Source: Streptomyces sp. DHE7-1
Lineage (GTDB): Bacteria; Actinomycetota; Actinomycetes; Streptomycetales; Streptomycetaceae
Direction of reading: 5' to 3'
Assembly: GCA_016432725.1 (NCBI GenBank)
Contig: JACJDG010000003.1
Coordinates: 6,292,001 to 6,356,000, forward strand
Length of the DNA: 64,000 nt
Both the position numbers and the translations under genes were made by a program. This document shows, piece by piece, positions 1 to 8,811 of this stretch; position 1 is the stretch's first letter, and every line of letters starts with the position of its first letter. The notes under the pieces were generated by a model. That model was not told the DNA's origin, did not search any database, and saw only the letters and a list, made by a program, of their open reading frames with translations.

Positions 1-14
1 TGCGGGCGGGGGTC

Positions 15-497
15 ATGAAGAGGCAGGCACGAGGGGGCGGTCCCGTAGCCATCGGGGCCTCCTCGGCTCAAGTGGGGGAACGGACCGACACCATCACCGA
101 ACGCGAGTGGCACCAGCAGCGGCTCAGCCGCAGGCTGGGGCGGGCGGACCTCAGGGCGGTGCCCGAGGCGCGCCGGGAACTGCGCGAACTGCTGCGGCAC
201 TGGGGCAGGCCGGGCCGCTCGGAGATAGCCGAACTGCTCACCAGCGAACTCGTCACCAACGCGCTCGTGCACACCGACCGGGAGGCCGTGCTGACCGCCG
301 TCGTCTCGGACGGCGGACTGCGCGTGGAAGTCAGGGACTTCGTGGCCCGCGGGCCGCTGCCGCGGACACCGGACACGGGCGAGGACACCAACGGCCGGGG
401 GCTGGTCCTGGTGGAGTCCCTCGCGGACTCCTGGGGCGTACGGCCGCACGGCGTGGGCAAGTCGGTGTGGTTCGAACTCGGCGCCGACGCGGCCTGA
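15..497 (+). CDS. ATP-binding regulatory protein (HATPase_c, anti-sigma-factor-like)
   Basis: The 160-aa protein has the serine-kinase/anti-sigma ATPase fold of the RsbW/SpoIIAB type that is abundant in Streptomyces. The N-box is ELVTNALVHT at about residues 77-86. A degenerate G1 box (VEVRDFVARGP) and a G2 box (GRGLVLVESLADSWGV) follow, and together they form the ATP pocket. There is no membrane segment or sensor domain, so it is a cytoplasmic stand-alone ATPase. Such proteins usually bind sigma factors or anti-anti-sigma partners, but no partner gene is next to it here. The ATG at 15 follows a GGCGGGGG purine run. Because the window begins only 14 bases upstream, a longer 5' end cannot be excluded. 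The gene ends in a strong shared terminator facing the DUF2637 gene. Confidence 0.85.
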   Translation: MKRQARGGGPVAIGASSAQVGERTDTITEREWHQQRLSRRLGRADLRAVPEARRELRELLRHWGRPGRSEIAELLTSELVTNALVHTDREAVLTAVVSDGGLRVEVRDFVARGPLPRTPDTGEDTNGRGLVLVESLADSWGVRPHGVGKSVWFELGADAA

Positions 498-521
498 GGC
501 GGACCGGCCGCGGAGACGGAC

Positions 522-564
522 ACGGGACGGGGGCGTGACCCGCGCGGTCACGCCCCCGTCCCGT
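522..564. terminator. Bidirectional terminator hairpin
   Basis: There is a perfect 19-bp inverted repeat (arms 522-540 and 546-564) with a 5-base loop. It lies between the convergent ATP-binding protein and DUF2637 genes, so it can end transcripts from both sides. Confidence 0.85.
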
Positions 565-603
565 ACTGAGCCCAGTCCCCGATCCCCGGTCCCCGGTGCG
601 GTG

Positions 604-1644
604 CTATCCGAACTGCTGCTCCAGATCCTTCAGTTTGCGCTCCAGCGAGTCCAGGCGCGGCAGTCCCATCGTGTCGTCCTCCGCGGTGAGGTCGACGGTG
701 ATCGCCTCAGTGCCCTTGCGGACCGGCTGAAGGGAGGGCAGAGAGCGCGCGGGCAGCGGTTCCGGCGTCGATATGGCAGGCTCCGCGGTCGCCGGCGCGG
801 GGCCGCGCTCCACCGCCTGCACCTCCACCTGCCGTGCGCCGCGTCCGCCGAAGCCCCGCTGGCCCCGGCTGATGGCACGCAGTTGGGCGCGCTCGACGCG
901 CTGCTGGTCACGCCGGCGCCGGCGCGCCTCTTCCTTCTGCCGCTTGTCGTCGCGCACCTCCTCGACCGCCTCGTCCAGGCTGCGCACGCCCTCCAGGAGC
1001 ATGAGGGACCACGCGCCGTAGGTCTCGCGCGGCGCCCGCAGCCAGCGGACGATACGGATCTGCGGGAGCGGGCGGGGCACCAGGCCCTGCTCGCGCAGCG
1101 CCGCCCGGCGGGTCTGCTTCAGCGCGCGGTCGAACAGGACGGCCGCGGACAGCGACATGCCGGAGAAGAACTGCGGGGCACCGTCGTGTCCCATGCCCCG
1201 CGGCGCGTGCACCCAGTTGAACCACGCCGCCGCCGCGGCGAACATCCACACCAGTATCCGGGAGCCCAGGGCCGCGTCACCGTGGCTGGCCTCGCGCACC
1301 GCGAGGACGGAGCAGAACATCGCCGCGCCGTCCAGGCCGAACGGCACCAGGTACTGCCAGCCGCCGGTCAGCCCGAGATTCTGCTCACCGAAGCCGACCA
1401 GACCGTGGAAGGAGAGGGCGGCCGCGACCGCCGCACAGCAGAAGAGCAGAACGTAGGAGGCCGTGCCGTAGACGGCCTCCTTGCGCCTGCGGCGCTCCTC
1501 GCTGCGCTCCCACGAGTCGTCCGCATTCGCGTTCTCCCCGGAGGAGCGCTTGCCGCGCGCGAGCACCGCCACCGCCGCCAGCAGGCCCAGGAGCAGCACG
1601 GCGCCCGGAAGCAGCCAGTTCAGCGATATGTCGGTCAGTCTCAT
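604..1644 (-). CDS. DUF2637 membrane protein
   Basis: The 346-aa protein has four hydrophobic segments in its N-terminal half: LNWLLPGAVLLLGLLAAVAV near residues 7-26, then segments around ASYVLLFCCAAVAAALSF, GLDGAAMFCSVLAV and ILVWMFAAAAAWFNW. A long charged, Arg/Glu-rich cytoplasmic tail follows. This is the layout of actinobacterial DUF2637 (SpdA-like) proteins, which are linked to plasmid spread functions but are also common on chromosomes with no known job. I chose the ATG at 1644 because the first membrane helix starts right after it. An in-frame ATG at 1695 would only add an unlikely hydrophilic leader. No plasmid-transfer genes are nearby. Confidence 0.8.
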   Translation of the reverse strand: MRLTDISLNWLLPGAVLLLGLLAAVAVLARGKRSSGENANADDSWERSEERRRRKEAVYGTASYVLLFCCAAVAAALSFHGLVGFGEQNLGLTGGWQYLVPFGLDGAAMFCSVLAVREASHGDAALGSRILVWMFAAAAAWFNWVHAPRGMGHDGAPQFFSGMSLSAAVLFDRALKQTRRAALREQGLVPRPLPQIRIVRWLRAPRETYGAWSLMLLEGVRSLDEAVEEVRDDKRQKEEARRRRRDQQRVERAQLRAISRGQRGFGGRGARQVEVQAVERGPAPATAEPAISTPEPLPARSLPSLQPVRKGTEAITVDLTAEDDTMGLPRLDSLERKLKDLEQQFG

Positions 1645-1946
1645 CAGGGGTCCCTTGCATTGGGATAGGGCGTAACGCCCGCCATAGTGGCCCACTCCGG
1701 ACGGCCCTCAGAGGGTTTCGGGGCAAGAGGCCGCCAACGAGGTGCAAGGGGATGCCCAAGGCGACGATCTGCTCGAACTGCCGTGTGAGGGGCGGGAGTT
1801 GAGTTCGAATAAGACTACCCGTACGGATGGTTCCCCGGAAAGTTCCCGATGCGGGTGGGGGAGTTGTGAAACGTCTGTCCGCGGCCGGTGGTCCGATCGC
1901 GATGATCTTAGGGGACGCGGGGCGCGCGTCCGGACCTGAGGGAGGC
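1645..1946. other. Non-coding gap with the DUF2637 promoter region
   Basis: These 302 bases lie between the start of the DUF2637 gene and the stop of the FhuF-like gene. I see no convincing coding sequence. A locally AT-richer stretch at about 1800-1820 could hold the promoter of the DUF2637 gene on the minus strand, but I cannot assign clear -35/-10 boxes. Confidence 0.4.
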
Positions 1947-2786
1947 TCAGGCCGCCGCTGTGGCGCTGAACTCGGTGATCCGGTCGCTGTCGCGGGTGCG
2001 CGGGCAGGTGGCGCAGGTGTCCTCGGGGCGCACGGTGTAGAACATGCAGCAGCTCGCCCGGTCCCGGGTGGCCAGCGGCTCGCCGTCCGGCCCGGTCAGC
2101 ACGCGGAACGCCGCCGAGCCCGCGTACGGCCGGGTCGCCCCCGGCAGCAGCAGCTCCAGCTCCCGCACGGCCCGCCGCTCCTCGTCCGCGCCGAGCAGGT
2201 GGGCCACGTACCACAGGCCTTCCACGATCTCGTCGGTCGCCATGCCCCACAGGGCGCGCCCGCGCCGCCGCATCCGCGGCCCGAAGGCTTCGAGCACCGG
2301 CTCCAGGTGCTCGGCGACGGCCGCGCGCACCTCGGCCCGCAGCGCCTCCTCGTCCGGCACGACGACCGCGCCGGGCAGCGCGGCCGCCGGATCGCCCGGC
2401 AGGCAGGCGAAGGAGGCCGGGCGGACGGCCATGCGGCCGGCAGAGCGGTCGTAGGAGACGGCCGTCACGGGCAGCCGGGGCACCCGGCGGCGCAGGAACC
2501 ACGGGGCGGTGATCAGCAGGCAGGCCGGCCAGGCGTAGCGGTGCAGTCCGAAGCTCGCGACGACGTCCGGGCGGGCCCGCCGGCCGTAGTCCCGCAGCAC
2601 CTGCGCCTCGTCCCAGGCGAGGAAGGCGTCGAGCTCGTCCCCGCCCTCGGCCAGCCCGGCGGCGGCGATCCAGTCGCCGCCCTCGGGCAGCGCCCGCGCC
2701 GGGTCCGGCTCGGTGACCGTCAGCCCCGGGTACACGGCCGTCAGGCGGGCGTAGGCGGCGGTGAACGGCGAGTCCGTGGCGGGCAT
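1947..2786 (-). CDS. FhuF-like (2Fe-2S) ferric siderophore reductase
   Basis: The 279-aa protein ends with the cysteine signature of the FhuF C-terminal domain: two adjacent cysteines (DRASCCMFYTVRP), then CATCPR about 10 residues later. These four cysteines bind a [2Fe-2S] cluster in E. coli FhuF. Proteins of this family reduce ferric iron in hydroxamate siderophores after import, in the cytoplasm. An in-frame ATG at 2846 exists, but it would place an iron-box operator inside the coding region, so the ATG at 2786 is preferred. The operator at 2823-2841 points to repression by a DtxR/IdeR-type regulator (DmdR1 in Streptomyces). No siderophore transporter is adjacent. Confidence 0.85.
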   Translation of the reverse strand: MPATDSPFTAAYARLTAVYPGLTVTEPDPARALPEGGDWIAAAGLAEGGDELDAFLAWDEAQVLRDYGRRARPDVVASFGLHRYAWPACLLITAPWFLRRRVPRLPVTAVSYDRSAGRMAVRPASFACLPGDPAAALPGAVVVPDEEALRAEVRAAVAEHLEPVLEAFGPRMRRRGRALWGMATDEIVEGLWYVAHLLGADEERRAVRELELLLPGATRPYAGSAAFRVLTGPDGEPLATRDRASCCMFYTVRPEDTCATCPRTRDSDRITEFSATAAA

Positions 2787-2822
2787 GGCGGGATCACCGG
2801 ACCTTGATCGGGAGCTGGGTGC

Positions 2823-2841
2823 GAAGGTAAGCCTAACCTTA
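2823..2841 (-). promoter_or_regulatory. Iron box (DmdR/IdeR-type operator)
   Basis: Read on the minus strand the site is TAAGGTTAGGCTTACCTTC. It matches the actinobacterial iron-box consensus TTAGGTTAGGCTNACCTAA at 16 of 19 positions, including the central TTAGGCTNACC core. It ends 37 bases upstream of the FhuF-like start codon. Confidence 0.85.
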
Positions 2842-2951
2842 TCCACGCCCCGGGAAATTTGAACAGCCGCCCCGTACGCCTATGGTGCTTGACGGACAAG
2901 TGACGACCCGCCGTTAATGACCCCAAGTGCCGACAAGCCGGAGGAGGCCCC

Positions 2952-3734
2952 GTGAAGCAGGGTGTGCAGGGCTCCGCCGACCCGTTCGGCGAGGCCCGGG
3001 CCCCGGCGCGGGAGCGCGCGGCCGAGCCGGCCGGCCGGCGGGACACCGGTCAGCCCGGCGCGCGGGGCGAGCACACCCACGCCGAGCGCCCGATCCCGCG
3101 GCCCAGGACGGCCGTGCGGCGCTCCTCGGTGCGCGGGCAGATCCTGGACGCGCTGCGGGCGGCCCTGGTGGCGGGCGAGCTGAGGCCGGGGGAGGTCTAC
3201 TCGGCGCCGGCCCTGGGCGAGCGCTTCGGGGTGTCGGCGACACCGGTGCGCGAGGCCATGCAGCAGCTCACCCTCGAGGGAGCCGTCGAGGTGGTGCCCA
3301 ACCGCGGCTTCCGGGTCATGGAGCGGGGCGCCCGGGAGCTGGCCGAGCTGGCCGAGGTGCGGGCGCTGCTGGAGGTGCCGGTGATGCTGCGGCTGGCCCG
3401 TACGGTGCCCGCCGAGCGCTGGGCCGAGCTGCGGCCGCTGGCCGAGGACACGGTGCGCGCCGCGTCCTCCGGCTGCCCGGCGACGTACGCGGAGTCCGAC
3501 CGCGCCTTCCACCGGGCGGTACTGTCCCTCGCGGGCAACGCGCAGCTCGTACGCATGGCGGAGGACCTCCACCGGCGCTCCCAGTGGCCGGCCGCCGGCG
3601 GCCCGGTCCGGCACGGGCGCGCCGACCTCCTGGCCGACGCGGCCGAGCACACGGCACTGCTGGACGCGCTGATCGCCCGCGACCTCGACGTGGTGCGGGA
3701 CCTGGTCGGCGACCACTTCGCGGGCACCGCCTGA
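2952..3734 (+). CDS. GntR-family transcriptional regulator (FCD domain)
   Basis: The 260-aa protein has a long disordered, charged N-terminus (about residues 1-55). A GntR winged helix follows at roughly 57-122, with QILDALRAALVAGELRPGE and the recognition region FGVSATPVREAMQQLTLEG. The C-terminal all-helical FCD ligand-binding domain contains ESDRAFHRAVLSLAGN. The GTG at 2952 follows GGAGG with good spacing. FCD regulators often sense small carboxylates, but nothing here identifies the ligand. It lies divergent from the FhuF-like gene across about 165 bases and upstream of the DUF2231 gene on the opposite strand. Confidence 0.9.
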   Translation: MKQGVQGSADPFGEARAPARERAAEPAGRRDTGQPGARGEHTHAERPIPRPRTAVRRSSVRGQILDALRAALVAGELRPGEVYSAPALGERFGVSATPVREAMQQLTLEGAVEVVPNRGFRVMERGARELAELAEVRALLEVPVMLRLARTVPAERWAELRPLAEDTVRAASSGCPATYAESDRAFHRAVLSLAGNAQLVRMAEDLHRRSQWPAAGGPVRHGRADLLADAAEHTALLDALIARDLDVVRDLVGDHFAGTA

Positions 3735-3799
3735 CGCCGGCCGGACACCTCACGGGTGCCGCCCGGCCGCGGGCGGAGCGGGCCGCCCCGGGAGACGGG

Positions 3800-4321
3800 T
3801 CAGGAACCGTCCCGCTCGCCGTGCGCGCTCTTGGAGTAGGCGTCGTGCCAGGCGGCCTTCGCGCCGGAGTCGCCGATGCGGTACACGTCCACCACGGCTC
3901 CGGCCGCGACCGCCAGGGACAGCACCGAGACCACGATCCGCAGCGGCAGCGCGGTGAGCCGGGCGGTCCGCGCCGCGCCGCCCTCCTGGCCCTCGCTCCT
4001 CGGGCCGCGGGCCGACCACCACACGACCGCGGCCAGGACGAACAGTCCCAGCGCCCACGGCAGCAGTCCGTCGCCCAGCTCGGTGTGCCGCCGGACCAGC
4101 GCGTCGTCGTCGACGTGCCGCTCCAGCCACTCACCGGCCTGGGTGGTCAGCGGCACACTGACCAGGGCGACGAGGGCGAGCGAGGGCAGCAGCACGCCCA
4201 GCCGCCGGGCGGCCCGCGGCCACACCGCGCCGGCCACCAGGGCCAGCGCGGTCAGTGGTATCAGTACGACGACCAGGTGGACCAGCAGGACATGGGCCGG
4301 AAGGCCGTTGAGCAGACTCAT
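3800..4321 (-). CDS. DUF2231 membrane protein
   Basis: The 173-aa protein has four hydrophobic segments: LPAHVLLVHLVVVLIPLTAL near the N-terminus, LGVLLPSLALVALVSVPLTT, LLPWALGLFVLAAVVWW, and a C-terminal IVVSVLSLAVAAGAVVDVY. The start MSLLNGLPAHVLLVHL with its PxHxxLVH motif is typical of DUF2231 proteins, which are predicted integral membrane proteins of unknown function. AGGAG precedes the ATG at 4321. The polar loop after the second helix contains an acidic stretch (HVDDDALVRRHTELGDG) common in the family. Confidence 0.85.
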   Translation of the reverse strand: MSLLNGLPAHVLLVHLVVVLIPLTALALVAGAVWPRAARRLGVLLPSLALVALVSVPLTTQAGEWLERHVDDDALVRRHTELGDGLLPWALGLFVLAAVVWWSARGPRSEGQEGGAARTARLTALPLRIVVSVLSLAVAAGAVVDVYRIGDSGAKAAWHDAYSKSAHGERDGS

Positions 4322-4392
4322 CGAGCACTCCTGAGGGGGTCGGGGCGCGTCACACTGGCACAGCAACCTCTCAGTCGGCTCTGAGGCGGCCC

Positions 4393-5174
4393 TCAGGCGG
4401 TCGCGGCACCGGGCGCCGGCGTGGCCAACTGCCGGGCCAGCCAGGTCGGGACGCCGCCCAGTAGCCGGAACAGCCGCCGGGCCTCCTCCCGCAGTCGTGA
4501 GGCCTCCGGCTCCGACTCCGCGTCCGCCAGGGAGGCCAGCGCCGGGCCGTGCCCACCAGGTAGCCCAGCTCCTCGCGGATCCGCAGCGACTCGGCGAAGC
4601 CGTGCCGGGCCTCCGCCAACTCCCCGTCGCGCAGGGAGAGTCCGGCGAGATGGCGCCAGGTGAAGGACAGCAGCAGCGGATCGGTGTGCGCCGTGGCGCC
4701 CGCGTGGGCACGGCGGTAGGCCGCGCGCGCCGCCTGCGGTGCGTGGGCCAGGTTCTCCGCCAGCAGCCCCCGCCGGAAGTCCAGCAGCGCCCGCCCCACG
4801 GCGCCCGGCGGGATCAGCGCGGCCGCCCGCCCGAGCGCCGCCCGCGCCTCGTCCGCGCGGTCCCGTACGCCGTGCAGCGTGGCCGCGTAGGCGAGTTGGC
4901 CGCGTTCGCAGGCCGCCGCCCCGCGCTCCTCGTCGGTGTGCGCCTGCGCCTCGGCCGTGCGCAGCGCGTCCTCCGCCTCCGCCCAGCCCCGCTCGGTGTA
5001 CAGGCACCGCTCGACCAGCAGGGCGGCCCGCTGCAGGGTCGCGGCCGGGGTGTCCGCCGGCAGCATGGCCGCCGCGTCGGCCCAGCAGGCCCGCGAGCGC
5101 AACCGCCATACCGCGGTCTGGAGAGGATCGTCACCTGCGGTCGTTCCATTACCAGACATGGCGGAATACGCCAC
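4393..5174 (-). CDS. TPR-like protein of unknown function (frameshifted in this sequence)
   Basis: The protein is about 260 aa, rich in Ala and Leu, and built from helix pairs resembling tetratricopeptide repeats (for example ALLVERCLYTERGWAEAEDA and AYRRAHAGATAHTDPLLLSF). This suggests a protein-protein scaffold. The GTG at 5174 is chosen because GGGAGG lies 5 bases upstream. The reading frame breaks after EELGYLVGTAR at about 4541-4547. Restoring one C there rejoins it to ALASLADAESEPEASRLREE and the natural stop. The break fits the many other single-base losses in this sequence. I do not recognise a specific family beyond the repeat-like architecture. Confidence 0.6.
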
Positions 5175-5325
5175 GTTGCCCTCCCCGAGCACGCCGTCGA
5201 GCTGTTGAGTGGTGGCGGCATTCCAGCACCAATCATGGGGCTTGGCCAAGGGGATGGGTGAAAGAATTCACAAAGTCGGGGGACCTTGGCGTGACTTGGC
5301 CGGACCCTGTCACGCCCTCGCCGCC

Positions 5326-6998
5326 TCAGCTCATCCGCAGCGCCAGGAAGAAGTCCAGCTTGTCCTCCAGGCGCGACAGGTCCCGTCCCGTCAACTGCTC
5401 GATCCGCCCGACCCGGTAGCGCAGTGTGTTGACGTGCAGGTGGAGCCGGGTGGCGCAGCGGGTCCAGGAGCCGTCGCAGTCGAGGAACGCCTCCAGGGTC
5501 GGGATCAGCTCGGCGCGGTGGCGGCGGTCGTAGTCGGTCAGCGGGTCCAGCAGACGCGCCGTGAAGGCGCGGCGGACGTCGTCCGGGACGAACGGCAGCA
5601 GCAGCACGTGCGAGGCCAGCTCCTGGTGGCCGGCCGCGCAGACCCGGCCGGGGCGGGCCGCCGCGACCCGGCGGGCGTGCCGGGCCTCCTCCAGCGCGCC
5701 GCGCAGGCCCTCCGCCGAGTGCACGGCGGCGCTGACACCGAGGGTGAGCCGCCCGTCGTCGGACAGACCCGCCGACAGCGGCTCCCGCACCGCCCGCAGC
5801 AGCTCCTCGGCGAGCAGACCGGTCTCGGAGCCGTCCTGGTCGGTGGAGACCGCCGGGAGGGGCACCAGGGCGACCGCCTCGTCCCCGGTGTGGGCGACGG
5901 CGATCCGGTCCGACGGCTCGGGGCCGGTGGCCAGCGGGTCCACCAGGACCTCCTCCAGCAGCGACTGGGCGACCGGACCGCCCTCCACCGCCTCCCCGTC
6001 CCACTCGACCCGGGCCACGACCACCTGCCAGTGCGGGGCCGCCCCGAGCCCGGGCAGCAGCACCGGCGCGGCCACCCGCAGCCGCGCGGCGATCTCGGCG
6101 GGCGCGGCGCCGGTCTGCACCAGCTCCAGCACCTCCTGCGCGAGCCGGCGCCGTACCGTGCGCGCCGCGTCCCGCCGGTCGCGCTCGACCGCGATCAGCT
6201 GGGTGACGCCCTGGAGCAGGTCGAGACGCTCCTCCGGCCAGTCCCCGGCGTCGGCCTCGACCGCGAGGAGCCAGTCCGACAGGACCGTCTCGCGCATGTC
6301 GCGGGCCGCCTGCGGGGAGCGCCCGGAGGAACGGACGGGGAAGAGGGAGAAGGTGCTGCCGTCCAGTGGCACCCGGTGCGGGCCGCGCCGGCCGGAGCGG
6401 GTGGCGGCCAGGTGCTCGGCGGCGAGGCGGGAGCAGGTCTCGGGCGGCAGCGACGGGCCGGCGACCTTCGAGCCGGCGATCAGCCTGCCGGTGGGGGAGA
6501 GCACCCAGGCGCGCAGGTCGAGGTCGGTGCCGAGCAGGTCCAGGACCACGTCGGGGCCGCCGCCCGCCGGGCCCGAGGTCATCATCCGCCGGTGCCGGTC
6601 CACCACGGCCGCCAGGTCACCGGCCCGTTCCCCGGAGACCTGCCGCACCACGTGCTCGGTGACCGTCGCGAACGCCACCGACTCGTGCACCGCGAACAGC
6701 GGCAGCCGGTGCTTCGCGCAGGCCAGCACCAGGTCGTCGGGGACGTCGCCCAGCTCGGCCTCACCGGCGGCCAGCGCCGCCACCCCGCCTGCACCAGGAT
6801 CCGCACGAACGGCTCGGAGTCACCGGCGTCGCGGCGCCAGGCCAGGCCGGTCAGCACCAGCTCGCCACCGGACAGGTAGCGGCTCGGATCGCGCAGGTCG
6901 GTGGTCATGACCCCGCGCACGGAGCGGTCCAGCTCGTCCTCGCCGCCGAGCAGCCGCAGGCCCAGCGCATCGGTGTCCAGCAGTGCGCGCAGCCGCAT
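5326..6998 (-). CDS. PucR-family transcriptional regulator (frameshifted in this sequence)
   Basis: The protein is about 557 aa once one base is restored. The N-terminal PucR domain begins MRLRALLDTDALGLRLLGGE, and GGELVLTGLAWRRD matches the purine-catabolism regulator domain. The middle carries a GGDEF-like linker. The C-terminus HVNTLRYRVGRIEQLTGRD is the PucR-type helix-turn-helix. The frame is lost at 6783-6786, where a run of four C should be five, joining FVRILVQAG to VAALAAGEAELG. The gene is divergent from the xanthine dehydrogenase cluster. PucR of Bacillus controls purine-use genes, so it is the likely local regulator of xdh, probably as an activator that senses a pathway compound. 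That role is inferred. Confidence 0.88.
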
Positions 6999-7341
6999 CT
7001 CGTCGCCGCCGTTCTGTGTCTCGAAATCTACGATGAATCCTGGTGGGTGACCCGTGGCGGGTCCGGAACACGGGTCCCGGGGCCGTACGGCGGGGCCGTC
7101 GGGCCGGCACCCGCGTTTCCCGGGGAAAACGGAGAGGTTACCGATGGCCTCCGTTCATACGAATCTACAAGATGCCCGTCGTGGCCAGCCAACTCCTTCA
7201 TGGTTTCGGTGACTGACCCCGCCGGAGTACGGGGCGGTGTACTGAGCCCACTCCGCGTAAAGAGCACATGAACGAGCCGGAACCGCCGCACCCGGATTGG
7301 CTCGATCCGTACGACTCACGAGACGAAGAAGAGAGCCGGTC
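6999..7341. promoter_or_regulatory. Divergent pucR / xdh control region
   Basis: These 343 bases hold no gene. Two copies of AATCTAC followed by a GATG element occur at 7025-7035 (AATCTACGATG) and 7162-7174 (AATCTACAAGATG). They are the most AT-rich parts of the region and are candidates for regulator sites or -10 elements. I cannot assign complete promoters. Confidence 0.4.
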
Positions 7342-8234
7342 ATGGACTTCCTTCGCCCCGCCAGCTGGGAGGAGGCGCTCGCCGCGAAGGCCGAGCACCC
7401 CACAGCTGTGCCGATTGCGGGTGGCACCGACGTGATGGTCGAGATCAACTTCGACCACCGCCGGCCCGAGTACCTGCTCGACCTGAACCGCGTCGGCGAC
7501 CTCTACGAGTGGGAGGTCGGCGAGGACACCGTCCGGCTCGGCGCCTCGGTCCCCTACACGAAGATCATGGAAAACCTCCGTGCCGAGCTGCCGGGCCTCG
7601 CGCTCGCCTCGCACACGGTCGCCTCCCCGCAGATCCGCAACCGCGGCGGCGTCGGCGGCAACCTCGGCACGGCCTCGCCCGCCGGTGACGCCCACCCGGC
7701 CCTGCTCGCGGCCGGCGCGGACGTCGAGGTGGAGTCGGCGGCCCGCGGCACCCGCCTCGTCCCGATCGACGCCTTCTACACCGGCGTCAAGCGCAACGCC
7801 CTCCAGCCCGACGAGCTGATCCGCGCGGTGCACATCAAGAAGGCGGACGGCCCACAGCAGTACTCCAAGGTCGGCACCCGCAACGCCATGGTCATCGCCG
7901 TGTGCGCCTTCGGACTCGCCCTGCACCCCGCCACCCGCACCGTGCGCACCGGCATCGGCTCCGCCGCCCCACGCCGGTCCGGGCCAAGGCCGCCGAGGAG
8001 TTCCTGAACGCGGCCCTGGAGGAGGGCGGCTTCTGGGACAACGGAAAGATCGTCACCCCGTCGGTCGCCAAGCGGTTCGCGGAGCTGTGCTCCGGCGCCT
8101 GCAACCCGATCGACGACGTCCGGGGCACCGCGAGCTACCGCCGGCACGCGGTCGGCGTCATGGCCCGCCGGACACTCACCTGGACCTGGGAGTCGTACCG
8201 CGGCACCCGCCGCGCCACCGAGGGAGCTGCGTGA
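7342..8234 (+). CDS. xdhB: Xanthine dehydrogenase, FAD-binding subunit (frameshifted in this sequence)
   Basis: The protein is about 297 aa after one correction. It is the FAD subunit of a molybdenum hydroxylase. The N-terminus MDFLRPASWEEALAAK is followed by PIAGGTDVMVEIN, the FAD-binding motif near residue 28, then ASPQIRNRGGVGGNLGTASP, the second FAD loop. The frame breaks at 7967-7970 (four C where five are needed), joining GIGSAAP to TPVRAKAAEEFL. It is the first gene of the xdh operon and overlaps the next start codon (ATGA at 8232-8236). The symbol follows E. coli usage. CO or nicotine dehydrogenase subunits look alike, but the purine context favours xanthine. Confidence 0.9.
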
Positions 8235-8809
8235 TGCGCGTCAACTTCACCGTCAACGGACGCCCGCAGGAGGCCGACGACGTCTGGGAGGGCGAGTCCC
8301 TGCTGTACGTGCTGCGCGAGCGCCTCGGCCTGCCCGGCTCCAAGAACGCCTGCGAGCAGGGCGAGTGCGGCTCCTGCACCGTGCGCCTCGACGGCGTGCC
8401 GGTGTGTTCCTGCCTGGTCGCCGCCGGCCAGGCCGAGGGCCGCGAGGTGGTGACCGTCGAGGGCCTCGCCGACTACGCGAAGCAGCGCGCCTGCGGCGAC
8501 TCCGGCTCGTGCGGCACCTCGCTGGACGAGGCCAAGGCCTGGCAGGCCGGGGGCACCGACTCGCAGACCGGCGAGGGCGCCGGACTCAGCCCCGTGCAGC
8601 AGGCGTTCATCGACGCCGGCGCCGTCCAGTGCGGCTTCTGCACCCCGGGCCTGCTGGTCGCCGCCGACGAGATGCTGGAGCACAACCCCAACCCGTCCGA
8701 CGCGGACATCCGCGAGGCGCTGTCCGGCAACCTGTGCCGCTGCACCGGCTACGAGAAGATCATGGACGCGGTCCGGCTGGCCGCCGCCCGCCAGTCCGAG
8801 GGGGTCTGA
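8234..8809 (+). CDS. xdhC: Xanthine dehydrogenase, 2Fe-2S subunit
   Basis: The intact 191-aa protein has two [2Fe-2S] centres. The plant-ferredoxin-type centre uses the cysteines of NACEQGECGSCTVRLDG, with a further cysteine at VCSC. The second, alpha-helical centre uses QCGFCTPG and NLCRCTGYE near the C-terminus. It passes electrons from the molybdenum centre to FAD. An insertion between the two domains (about residues 85-115, with CGDSGSCGTS) is longer than in the shortest family members. The ATG overlaps the upstream stop and two bases separate it from the next gene, so the three subunits are translated together. Confidence 0.93.
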   Translation: MRVNFTVNGRPQEADDVWEGESLLYVLRERLGLPGSKNACEQGECGSCTVRLDGVPVCSCLVAAGQAEGREVVTVEGLADYAKQRACGDSGSCGTSLDEAKAWQAGGTDSQTGEGAGLSPVQQAFIDAGAVQCGFCTPGLLVAADEMLEHNPNPSDADIREALSGNLCRCTGYEKIMDAVRLAAARQSEGV

Positions 8810-8811
8810 AG

